Source of the DNA: Cyanobacteriota bacterium
Lineage (GTDB): Bacteria > Cyanobacteriota > Cyanobacteriia > Leptolyngbyales > Leptolyngbyaceae
Direction of reading: 5' to 3'
DNA: 5,343 nt
NCBI GenBank assembly: GCA_027482985.1
Contig: JAIXVO010000771.1
Span: 1 to 5,343, forward strand
The position numbers were made by a program, and so were the translations under genes. Position 1 is the stretch's first letter. The number at the start of each line of letters is the position of its first letter. The notes below the pieces were generated by a model that was given only the letters and a program-made list of their open reading frames with translations, was not told the origin of the DNA and ran no database searches. Positions 1-5,343 of the stretch are shown here, in pieces.

Positions 1-1
1 C

Positions 2-361
2 GGGACACCAGTGGAAGACCTAGGGATTGTGCCCGATGAGCGGCATTACCTGACGCAGAATGATTTGCTCAAGAACAATGTCGATTTGATCAACCGGGCG
101 GCCAGTCTGTTGGCGAAACTCCCGGTTTACACTATCTCTGTCAATGTCACAGCCAAAACTGCCACAGAGCTGACGTTCTCCCTCACCTCCAAAAACCTCT
201 CCCGCGTGGATGTGTATTTGGATGGGCGACCGCAGCGATCGCTGGATGTGAAAGACGGCACCACTGAGGTCAAGTTACCGCGATCGGCCAGTTCCACAGT
301 GCTGGAATTACGCGGCTTTGCGAATAATCAATTAGTCGCTTCCAGGAAGACGGATCTGTAA
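2..361 (+). CDS. S41 family peptidase, C-terminal fragment (5' end outside window)
   Basis: The reading frame is open to the left edge, so this is the last ~119 residues of a longer protein. A GTG at 11 could be read as a start, but it encodes the Val of a conserved-looking GTPVEDLGIVPD stretch whose first residues (GTP) are encoded upstream, so it is probably internal. This stretch, followed by a NDLLKNNVDLINRAASLLA helix, resembles the end of the protease domain in cyanobacterial S41 (C-terminal-processing-like) peptidases, identified here from memory of the family. After it comes an ~75-residue tail rich in beta strands (roughly VYTISVNV to VASRKTDL), perhaps a small beta-sandwich domain. 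The S41 catalytic Ser/Lys residues would lie upstream and cannot be seen, so activity cannot be judged. A HIP1 site at 235-242 and moderate GC fit a resident chromosomal gene. It ends in TAA, 17 nt before a strong palindrome. Confidence 0.65.
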   Translation, partial: GTPVEDLGIVPDERHYLTQNDLLKNNVDLINRAASLLAKLPVYTISVNVTAKTATELTFSLTSKNLSRVDVYLDGRPQRSLDVKDGTTEVKLPRSASSTVLELRGFANNQLVASRKTDL

Positions 362-377
362 CCAGTTAGGGGTTTCC

Positions 378-410
378 AGAAGTCGCAGGTTTTAAAAACC
401 TGCGACTTCT
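378..410. terminator. Perfect 16-bp inverted repeat, hairpin terminator-like
   Basis: The left arm AGAAGTCGCAGGTTTT (378-393) is exactly complementary to the right arm (395-410), with one central A at 394. It lies 17 nt after the stop of the peptidase gene and 31 nt before the Shine-Dalgarno of the next gene. As RNA it would form a long stem with a GC-rich base and an A/U-rich tip. No U-run follows on the + strand (the next bases are CATCCCG), so it is not a textbook intrinsic terminator, although many cyanobacterial terminators lack the U-tract. It could equally be a dispersed palindromic repeat, since its design resembles the palindrome at 3417-3449. The inverted repeat is certain; its role is inferred. 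Confidence 0.6.
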
Positions 411-440
411 CATCCCGTTAAGATGAGGGCAAGATGATTT

Positions 441-447
441 AGGGGAG
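441..447 (+). promoter_or_regulatory. Shine-Dalgarno site of the HsdR-N-like gene
   Basis: AGGGGAG lies 4 nt upstream of the ATG at 452. It is a purine-rich match to the 16S rRNA tail and supports that ATG as the start. It is the best ribosome binding site in the window together with the one of the ABC gene. Confidence 0.6.
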
Positions 448-451
448 CCGG

Positions 452-1093
452 ATGAGCCAAATTACCGCGATTACGAAAGCGCTCACGAACCTCAACGAGG
501 CTCATCGCAAATTCAACCTGACACCGACGCTGGCTGCGGAGTTTTTTCCAGAGTGGCAAAGTGATTTGCCAGCATTGACGGCGCTTGAGCAACAGACGTG
601 CGATCGCTTGAAACAGTGCTATCTGTACTATGCGGCGGATGGAGCCATTTCTGAGGGCACGGTTCACTATAGGATGCTGTCGCCCCTCCTGGAACTGCTC
701 CAGCTGTATGATCCACCCTACAAAATCAGGGCTGAAAAACCAGTTGCGGTTGAAGTCGCGACGGAAGATCTGATTTTAGAAGGCCGGATTGATGCATTGG
801 TGCTGCAAGACCAACTTTGGGTGGTGCTGATCGAAGCGAAACAGTACGGGTTTAGCGTGCTGCAAGCGGTGCCTCAAACCCTGGCCTATATGATGGCTCA
901 TCCCCCCGCTGACCAACCTGCATTTGGGTTAATCACGACGGGAGAAGATTATCTCTTCCTCAAACTGCACGCCCGCCAATACGCTCAGTCCTATAAATTT
1001 ACGCTGCTGTCCGACGATCGCAACAACCTGCTACGAGGACTGCAAACGTTGAAACGAATTGTTGAAGGCTTCAACAATTCGTTGGACACATAG
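452..1093 (+). CDS. Free-standing HsdR N-terminal-like PD-(D/E)XK nuclease-fold protein
   Basis: This 213-residue protein resembles the N-terminal nuclease domain of type I restriction subunit R (HSDR_N class). It has no helicase/translocase domain. Visible core residues fit the PD-(D/E)XK fold of HsdR: Glu69 in the helix SEGTVHYRMLSPLLELL, Asp114 in LEGRIDALV, then IEAK with Glu128 and Lys130. Gln142 and Tyr146 form the QxxxY motif found in HsdR-type nucleases. The metal-binding residues therefore appear intact. Full-length HsdR proteins are about 1000 residues. Short versions like this are common in cyanobacteria and usually annotated as restriction endonuclease subunit R; their substrate and role are not established. 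The ATG at 452 has a strong Shine-Dalgarno. GC content and a HIP1 site at 600-607 match the flanking host genes rather than the AT-rich block downstream, so it is probably not part of the type II system next to it, although an accessory defence role is possible. Confidence 0.75.
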   Translation: MSQITAITKALTNLNEAHRKFNLTPTLAAEFFPEWQSDLPALTALEQQTCDRLKQCYLYYAADGAISEGTVHYRMLSPLLELLQLYDPPYKIRAEKPVAVEVATEDLILEGRIDALVLQDQLWVVLIEAKQYGFSVLQAVPQTLAYMMAHPPADQPAFGLITTGEDYLFLKLHARQYAQSYKFTLLSDDRNNLLRGLQTLKRIVEGFNNSLDT

Positions 1094-1096
1094 ATA

Positions 1097-1115
1097 TTTA
1101 TCGGTGAACGATAAA
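1097..1115. terminator. Small hairpin just after the HsdR-N-like gene
   Basis: TTTATCG and CGATAAA form a 7-bp stem around the loop GTGAA, starting 3 nt after the stop codon that ends at 1093. The stem is AT-rich and followed by AAATT rather than a U-run, so termination would be weak. The position directly after a gene is the main support. It also sits where the composition changes to AT-rich. Confidence 0.35.
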
Positions 1116-1206
1116 AAATTCCTGATGGCTGGATTGGCAAGTTTCATGCAAGCAAAAAATAATCTTTTGAATTGTAATCAGATCTCCTCAATATTTGATA
1201 TTCAGC

Positions 1207-1212
1207 TATAAT
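1207..1212 (+). promoter_or_regulatory. Probable -10 box for the restriction-modification pair
   Basis: A perfect TATAAT lies 44 nt upstream of the endonuclease ATG, in the AT-rich 163-bp gap after the HsdR-N-like gene. Transcription would start near 1219 and give a leader of about 38 nt. No good -35 box is found at 16-18 bp spacing (CTCCTC at 17 bp), and there is no extended -10 TGn. Such promoters may depend on an activator or be weak. No binding site for a controller (C) protein, such as a clear pair of palindromes, was recognised, and no C gene is present. Confidence 0.45.
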
Positions 1213-1256
1213 AGACCCGTTTGACCAGGATTTTAATTCACTAATTTAAAATTTAT

Positions 1257-2363
1257 ATGACAAGCATTAGAACTGATTTATTGAACCTGGAACCAGGTTT
1301 ATTTGGCTTGGGAAAGGGACGTTCTAACAGAGATTTTACCAAGGAAGCAAGTTGGGGAAAAAATAAATTTAATAATGCTTTTCCAGTATCTTTGTCTTGC
1401 TACATGGCTAGCAAAAGCTTAAAGCCAGTCTATTTGCTTTTAGACGCAAATGCTCAAATTAAGCACGAAAAGATTGAATTCGATACTCTTTTTGGGTTAA
1501 ATCCACTTTCCCCTGATCTTTTCTTTTCTTTTGAAACTGATTTCACTCCTTACAGAACAATTGTTACAGGGAAATTTCCAAGAACTGATTTGGTGACACT
1601 GAATAAAAGCATAGGCAACATGTGCTTGCATAGTTTAGAAGTTAAACTCACAGCATTACCTGACAATTCAACTTATAAGCTTCCAGAGGCTCAATATGGT
1701 TGTGAAATTGTGGTTCGACCAACAACGATTGTTTACCTGGCGTTAGGAATTGCATACAAATTTAAGGATGCTCCGGAAAGGCTACTTAATTACCTAGATT
1801 CATCATCTGTGCGTAGAGAACTTACTTGGTGGAATGTGGAAAATATTATAGGTTTTGTCCTAGATCTAGCGAGTGAAATCGATCAGATATTAATATCAAA
1901 TTTATGTTTACAAGAACCCTTTGTTTTACAACCAGTTTGGAAGACAAAGGGAAGGACAGCCAAGCTTAATGATAATTGTTTAGATGCTTTTGTATGGAGC
2001 GACTTTGCTTTTACAAGGCTTTTTTTTAATGCCGCAAGAGAGGCTTTAACTAGGAAACAAGAAGTAGATCGGCATGCAAGATCTGTTATTTGGATGTCGA
2101 GAATGCTACTCGATTTTGCTTTGGAAGGCAGAATCCCTCATGCAGATATTATTAAAACGCTTTCTTACAACGCTCAAACTGACAAAGCGTTTGCATTGAA
2201 TGGTGCGAGCACAAATCAGTATATGGCTTGTGCAGAACTAACAAATCCTCGAATCAAAAAAGATGAGATCAGAAATATAGTGCTTGGTGGTGGTCAAAAT
2301 TTTCTTAGCCCTGAAAGACGATTTGATGCAGCTCTTTTAAGCAACCCAGAATTGTTTAGCTAA
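1257..2363 (+). CDS. HindVP-family type II restriction endonuclease
   Basis: This 368-residue protein matches the HindVP restriction endonuclease family (RE_HindVP), whose namesake recognises GRCGYC; the match is by recall of conserved stretches. These include LFGLGKGRSNRDFTKEASWGK near the N-terminus (about 15-35), FPRTDLVTLNK (107-117), LEVKLTALPDN (127-137) and QYGCEIVVRPTTIVYL (146-161). Asp111 followed by Glu128-Val-Lys130 is a plausible PD-(D/E)XK catalytic set, with Glu150 a possible extra acid; these assignments are inferred. It would cut unmethylated DNA and should be paired with the C5-cytosine methyltransferase 24 nt downstream. The start is well constrained: an in-frame stop lies at 1242-1244, ATG at 1257 is the first ATG after it, and the next in-frame ATG is at residue 50, beyond conserved sequence. 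No Shine-Dalgarno is visible before this ATG, so translation may be weak, which could help limit toxicity. Codons are AT-rich, unlike those of the flanking genes. The frame is intact and full length. Confidence 0.85.
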   Translation: MTSIRTDLLNLEPGLFGLGKGRSNRDFTKEASWGKNKFNNAFPVSLSCYMASKSLKPVYLLLDANAQIKHEKIEFDTLFGLNPLSPDLFFSFETDFTPYRTIVTGKFPRTDLVTLNKSIGNMCLHSLEVKLTALPDNSTYKLPEAQYGCEIVVRPTTIVYLALGIAYKFKDAPERLLNYLDSSSVRRELTWWNVENIIGFVLDLASEIDQILISNLCLQEPFVLQPVWKTKGRTAKLNDNCLDAFVWSDFAFTRLFFNAAREALTRKQEVDRHARSVIWMSRMLLDFALEGRIPHADIIKTLSYNAQTDKAFALNGASTNQYMACAELTNPRIKKDEIRNIVLGGGQNFLSPERRFDAALLSNPELFS

Positions 2364-2377
2364 ATATTAAAATTTTC

Positions 2378-2382
2378 AAGAG
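2378..2382 (+). promoter_or_regulatory. Ribosome binding site of the methyltransferase
   Basis: AAGAG lies 5 nt upstream of the ATG at 2388, inside the 24-nt gap between the two genes. It is a moderate Shine-Dalgarno, whereas the endonuclease has none. This suggests the methyltransferase is translated more efficiently from the shared message. Confidence 0.4.
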
Positions 2383-2387
2383 TAAAG

Positions 2388-3383
2388 ATGAAATTTAAAT
2401 TAGTCAATCTAAGAGTTGTAGATCTTTTTTCAGGCTGTGGTGGATTATCGCTTGGAATTCAGCAGGTTGGGTTTAATGTGGTTGCAGGTTTTGATAGTTG
2501 GGATCTGGCTGTTGAGGTATATCGCAGAAATTTCAAGCACAAGGCATTTTTAGCTGATTTAGAAGACCCGAACATGTATCTCGAAGCGATTAAGAATTTG
2601 AAGCCAGATATTATCGCAGGAGGTCCACCTTGCCAGGATTTTTCTAGTGCTGGGAAACGAGATGAAAGTTTGGGAAGAGGAAATCTAACTATTTCTTTTG
2701 CTGAAATAGTGACTGCTATTAAGCCTCAGTTTTTTATTATGGAAAATGTAGACAGGTTTGTAAAAAGCACTAAATATAAAGAAGCAAGAGATTTGTTTAA
2801 ATCTGCAAACTATGGCTTAAGTGAAAAAATAATTGATGCCAGCTTTTGTGGCGTTCCACAAAGTAGGAAAAGATTTTTCTGGATTGGTGAGATGAATGGA
2901 GAGGATAAAAAGATAGAACCTTATTTAGAAGAGGGTTTAGCTGAACAACCGATGACTATTAGGCAATATTTTAAAAGCATCGGAAAAGAATTAGATATTG
3001 AGTACTACTATAGACATCCAAGGAGCTATAAAAGACGCGGTGTATTTAGTATTGATGAGCCTAGTCCAACAGTCAGGGGAGTGAATAGACCGATACCGAA
3101 AACGTATCAACCTCATCCTGGTGATGTGGCTTCGGTATCATGCAAGGTAAGACCTTTGACTACACTAGAAAGAAGTTATATCCAAACTTTTCCTGACAAT
3201 TTTATTTTTCAAGGATCTAAAACCGATCTTGAACAATTAATTGGTAATGCTGTGCCTGTAAAGCTTGCTGAATATGTTGCTTCTTGTCTTGCAGCGTATA
3301 TTGAAAAATCTAATACCAAATTCGTTGAAGAGGACAAAAAATTAAGTGAATGCTTTATTCAGTTATCTTTTATGGGAACTTAA
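2388..3383 (+). CDS. DNA (cytosine-5-)-methyltransferase, type II modification enzyme
   Basis: This protein transfers a methyl group from S-adenosylmethionine to C5 of cytosine in its target site. All main motifs are present in order. Motif I is DLFSGCGG (12-19, SAM binding). Motif IV is GGPPCQDFS (78-86) with catalytic Cys82. Motif VI is ENV (119-121), motif VIII is QSRKR (158-162), motif IX is RPLTTLER (255-262) and motif X is GNAVP (286-290). The target recognition domain lies between VIII and IX (about 165-254) and includes a PSPTVRGVNRPIP stretch (225-237). At 331 residues it is close to the small classical enzymes such as M.HhaI (327). About 25 residues follow the last helix. The ATG at 2388 is the only usual start codon between the upstream stop at 2361 and motif I, and it has an AAGAG ribosome site. 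Pairing with a HindVP-family endonuclease suggests methylation of GRCGYC; the specificity is inferred from the partner, not read from the recognition domain. The gene is AT-rich like its partner and appears intact. Confidence 0.95.
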   Translation: MKFKLVNLRVVDLFSGCGGLSLGIQQVGFNVVAGFDSWDLAVEVYRRNFKHKAFLADLEDPNMYLEAIKNLKPDIIAGGPPCQDFSSAGKRDESLGRGNLTISFAEIVTAIKPQFFIMENVDRFVKSTKYKEARDLFKSANYGLSEKIIDASFCGVPQSRKRFFWIGEMNGEDKKIEPYLEEGLAEQPMTIRQYFKSIGKELDIEYYYRHPRSYKRRGVFSIDEPSPTVRGVNRPIPKTYQPHPGDVASVSCKVRPLTTLERSYIQTFPDNFIFQGSKTDLEQLIGNAVPVKLAEYVASCLAAYIEKSNTKFVEEDKKLSECFIQLSFMGT

Positions 3384-3416
3384 TGTAAATCTACATTTAG
3401 CATCAGCCATTTTTTA

Positions 3417-3449
3417 AGACCTCTGAGATTTGACAAACCTCCGAGGTCT
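3417..3449. terminator. Imperfect 16-bp palindrome between convergent genes, likely bidirectional terminator
   Basis: Arms 3417-3432 and 3434-3449 pair around a central A at 3433, with two non-pairing positions on the + strand (3424/3442 and 3428/3438). In the - strand transcript the second of these becomes a G-U wobble, so the stem is stronger for the ABC gene, whose stop codon ends 2 nt before it. It lies 33 nt after the methyltransferase stop. Neither side has a proper U-run: + is followed by GCTTAAAC and - by an A-run. Its place between converging genes supports a terminator role. A dispersed repeat is the alternative. Confidence 0.6.
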
Positions 3450-3451
3450 GC

Positions 3452-5248
3452 TTAAACTTCTCCCGATCGCAAGCCTGACTGGATGCGCCAGAGGTTGGCG
3501 TAAATGCCGTTGTGGGCGATCAGGGTGGGGTGGGTGCCCTGTTCGACGATTTTGCCGTACTCCATGACGTAGATTTGGTCAGCGTGGCGGATGGTGGAGA
3601 GGCGATTGGCGATCGCGATGGTCGTGCGGTTTTGGGTGATGTACTCCAGCGATCGCTGAATGGCGGCTTCGGTTTCGTTATCGACGGCAGAAGTGGCTTC
3701 ATCCAGAATCAGGATCGGGGGATCTTTCAGTAGGGCACGAGCGATCGCGAGTCGTTGCCGCTGACCGCCGGACAGCTTCTGACCGCGTTCCCCGACGATC
3801 GTTTCGTAGCCGTGGGGGAGGCGGAGGATAAAGTCGTGGGCTTCGGCGAGTTTGGCGGCGTGGATGATTTCGTCGGGGGATACGTCAAAGCTGCCGTAGG
3901 CAATGTTTTCGGCGACGGTGCCGTGAAATAAAAACACATCCTGGCTGACCCAACCAATGCAGCGGCGCAAATCGCGTAAGTTCAGGTCGCGGATATCTTG
4001 TCCATCCACGGTGATGCGACCCTGTTGAATTTCGTAGAAGCGCAGGAGTAACTTGACCAGAGTACTTTTGCCGGAACCCGTAGAACCAACGATCGCGATC
4101 GTTTTGCCCGCCGGGATGTGTAACGACAACTGCTCGACCACAGGATGATCCGCATGGTAGGCAAAGGTTACGTTGTCCAGCCGCACCTCACCCTGGACGG
4201 TCGCAACAGGCAGGCGAATAGTGCCCGTTTGAATGGCGATCGGCGTGTCGAGCAAGTTCATGACGCGATTCGTGGAGGCCATAGCCCGCTGATATTGATC
4301 CAGGGTTTGCCCCAAATTGGTCAGCGGCCAGAGCAAGCGTTGCGTGATGAACACCAGCACACTGTACGTCCCGACGGCTAATTGCCCGTTGGCAGTCTGA
4401 ATCCCGCCAAAAAATAGCGTGGCTGTGAAGCCAACCAAAATCACCATCCGGATCAGTGGAATGAAGGCGGCACTGAGGGCGATCGCGTGTCTGTTGCGGC
4501 GGCGATACTGTTCGCTTTCGACGGTGACGCGATCGATCTCGTAATCTTCAGCGGTAAAACTTTTGATCGTCGCCATGCCCGTCAGGTTATTCGCCAGCCG
4601 ACTATTCACCAGTCCCGCCTGATCGCGGACTTCGGCATAGCGGGGCGCTAACTTGGCTTGAAAGGCAAACGATCCCCACAAAATGAAGGGCATGGGCAAC
4701 ATCGCCATCCAAGCCACCTCCGGAGCCAGGATGAAAAATGCCGCCCCAATCACAATCACGGTGGTCGTCACTTGCAAGACTTCATTCGCACCGTGATCCA
4801 GAAACCGCTCTAACTGGTTGATGTCGTCATTCAAAATCGCCAGCAAATTTCCGGTACTGCGTTCCTCAAAAAAAGACATTTCCAGCTCTTGCAAATGTCC
4901 ATAGGCATCAATCCGTAATTCGTGCTGAATCGTTTGCGCCAGGTTACGCCAGAGTCGATCGTAGGCATATTGAAAAACAGATTCTAACCCCCACACAACA
5001 AAAGTCAGAATCGAAATAATGGCGAGTTGACTGGTGATGTCTCGGATGCCCCAACCCGCCAGCAGTGAGTTTTGCCGCTCCACGACAGTATCTACTGCCA
5101 TCCCAATTAAAACGGGGGGAGCCAGATCAAAAATTTTGTTCAGAATGGAGCAGACGATCGCCGCCCATACCGTTCGGCGATGCGCCCGACTATATTGCAG
5201 GAGCCGTACTAAGGGGTGAGGGAGCGGGGCAGATGTTGACCGAGACAT
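3452..5248 (-). CDS. ABC exporter half-transporter (membrane domain fused to ATPase), H-loop Asn variant
   Basis: This 598-residue protein is an MsbA/LmrA-type exporter half that should dimerise in a membrane and drive export by ATP hydrolysis; the substrate cannot be told. The N-terminal half holds about six hydrophobic segments (roughly 27-50, 73-95, 157-175, 176-196, 258-282, 290-308). The ATPase half shows A-loop Tyr364, Walker [10 protein letters not shown] (388-396), Q-loop Gln436, signature LSGGQ (492-496), Walker B ILILD (512-516) with catalytic Glu517, and D-loop SAVD (520-523). The switch histidine of the H-loop, normally AHRLSTI, is Asn548 here (ANRLSTI, codon AAT at 3607-3605). 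All other ATPase motifs look functional. Length is normal for the family. The ATG at 5248 is preceded by AAGGA at a 7-nt spacing. High GC and several HIP1 sites mark it as a resident gene. It converges on the methyltransferase and has no evident functional link with it. No peptidase C39 domain is present, so it is not a bacteriocin-processing type. Confidence 0.93.
   Translation of the reverse strand: MSRSTSAPLPHPLVRLLQYSRAHRRTVWAAIVCSILNKIFDLAPPVLIGMAVDTVVERQNSLLAGWGIRDITSQLAIISILTFVVWGLESVFQYAYDRLWRNLAQTIQHELRIDAYGHLQELEMSFFEERSTGNLLAILNDDINQLERFLDHGANEVLQVTTTVIVIGAAFFILAPEVAWMAMLPMPFILWGSFAFQAKLAPRYAEVRDQAGLVNSRLANNLTGMATIKSFTAEDYEIDRVTVESEQYRRRNRHAIALSAAFIPLIRMVILVGFTATLFFGGIQTANGQLAVGTYSVLVFITQRLLWPLTNLGQTLDQYQRAMASTNRVMNLLDTPIAIQTGTIRLPVATVQGEVRLDNVTFAYHADHPVVEQLSLHIPAGKTIAIVGSTGSGKSTLVKLLLRFYEIQQGRITVDGQDIRDLNLRDLRRCIGWVSQDVFLFHGTVAENIAYGSFDVSPDEIIHAAKLAEAHDFILRLPHGYETIVGERGQKLSGGQRQRLAIARALLKDPPILILDEATSAVDNETEAAIQRSLEYITQNRTTIAIANRLSTIRHADQIYVMEYGKIVEQGTHPTLIAHNGIYANLWRIQSGLRSGEV
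3609..3748. repeat. Cluster of HIP1 octamers (GCGATCGC)
   Basis: Three copies lie within 140 bp, at 3609-3616, 3649-3656 and 3741-3748, all inside the ATPase half of the ABC gene. Four further copies are at 235-242, 600-607, 4479-4486 and 5300-5307. HIP1 is a palindrome over-represented in many cyanobacterial genomes and is the best clue to the host. In the ABC gene it often falls on Ala-Ile-Ala or Ala-Ile-type codons, so it is read through as coding sequence. Confidence 0.9.
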
Positions 5249-5255
5249 GGATCAA

Positions 5256-5260
5256 TCCTT
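5256..5260 (-). promoter_or_regulatory. Shine-Dalgarno site of the ABC exporter gene
   Basis: On the minus strand AAGGA lies 7 nt upstream of the ATG at 5248 and supports this start. The remaining upstream sequence to 5343 contains a HIP1 site at 5300-5307 and no convincing -35/-10 pair. Confidence 0.6.
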
Positions 5261-5343
5261 GTGGTGATACCGTTTGTTTATGATGCCAGATTGCGCCCTG
5301 CGATCGCCGATGCCTGGAGACAGAACCCCGTCAGTAGGCGGCA

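Larger units (their letters stand above)
1094..3416. other. AT-rich restriction-modification block, probably horizontally acquired
   Basis: From just after the HsdR-N-like gene to just before the palindrome at 3417, sampled lines run at about 30-40% GC, against about 55-65% in the ABC gene. No HIP1 octamer occurs between 608 and 3608, while seven occur in the rest of the window. The block contains a type II endonuclease and its methyltransferase and nothing else recognisable. Short hairpins lie near both edges (1097-1115 and 3417-3449). No transposase, integrase, tRNA or clear direct repeat was seen. Gain by horizontal transfer is an inference from composition and from the known mobility of type II systems. 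Confidence 0.6.

Noticed and set aside
410..716. Open frames of 85 and 67 codons on the minus strand within the HsdR-N-like gene
   Set aside because: They lie opposite a well-supported gene with recognised motifs and a good ribosome site; their translations show no family resemblance.
1094..1256. Small RNA or C-protein gene in the gap before the endonuclease
   Set aside because: No open frame with a helix-turn-helix character and no structured RNA beyond the small hairpin at 1097-1115 was seen.
3382..3397. AATGTA/TACATT inverted repeat overlapping the methyltransferase stop, with a T-run at 3410-3415, as an intrinsic terminator
   Set aside because: The stem is only six AT-rich pairs and the T-run is 12 nt further on; the long palindrome at 3417-3449 is the better candidate.
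3512..4381. Several open frames of 60-78 codons overlapping the ABC exporter gene on both strands
   Set aside because: They are low-complexity shadows of a GC-rich gene and sit across its ATPase motifs.
5034..5283. Plus-strand open frames opposite the start of the ABC gene
   Set aside because: Antisense to the first membrane segments, with no homology recognised; the minus-strand gene has a full set of motifs and a ribosome site.
5261..5343. CATAAA on the minus strand as a -10 box for the ABC gene
   Set aside because: It matches only four of six consensus bases and has no -35 box at a normal distance.
1..5343. CRISPR array, tRNA, rRNA, transposase or integrase
   Set aside because: No regularly spaced repeats, cloverleaf-like stretch or recombinase motif was found on either strand.

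Overview
The window looks like chromosomal DNA from a cyanobacterium, probably a filamentous Leptolyngbya/Oscillatoria-type lineage. The main evidence is seven copies of the HIP1 octamer GCGATCGC in 5.3 kb, at 235, 600, 3609, 3649, 3741, 4479 and 5300. The proteins also resemble families common in cyanobacteria: the tail of an S41-type peptidase, a free-standing HsdR-N-like nuclease and an ABC exporter. The genus cannot be fixed from the sequence.

Layout, left to right. Positions 2-361 (+) hold the C-terminal end of a gene that begins outside the window, most like an S41 family peptidase. A perfect 16-bp inverted repeat (378-410) separates it from a 213-residue PD-(D/E)XK protein resembling the N-terminal nuclease domain of type I restriction subunit R (452-1093, +), which has a strong Shine-Dalgarno sequence. 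A small hairpin (1097-1115) follows. Composition then drops sharply to roughly 30-40% GC. This AT-rich block holds a type II restriction-modification pair: a HindVP-family endonuclease (1257-2363, +) and a C5-cytosine DNA methyltransferase (2388-3383, +), 24 nt apart. They were probably transcribed together from a TATAAT box at 1207-1212. A second long imperfect palindrome (3417-3449) lies between the methyltransferase and a convergent, GC-rich ABC exporter half-transporter gene (3452-5248, -).

The restriction enzyme and methyltransferase should form one self-contained defence unit: the endonuclease cuts unmodified DNA and the methyltransferase protects the host's copies of the same site. The HindVP family points to GRCGYC as the target. 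A manual scan of the whole window found no GRCGYC site, where about five would be expected by chance. The AT-rich composition, the 3-kb gap in HIP1 sites and the palindromes near the edges suggest that the pair was acquired horizontally between older genes. No transposase, integrase, tRNA or clear target-site duplication is visible.

No wholly new system is evident. The points most worth a second look are an asparagine in place of the H-loop histidine in an otherwise intact ABC ATPase, the same-frame arrangement of the restriction and methyltransferase genes separated by only one stop codon, the absence of GRCGYC sites, and the pair of similarly built palindromes.
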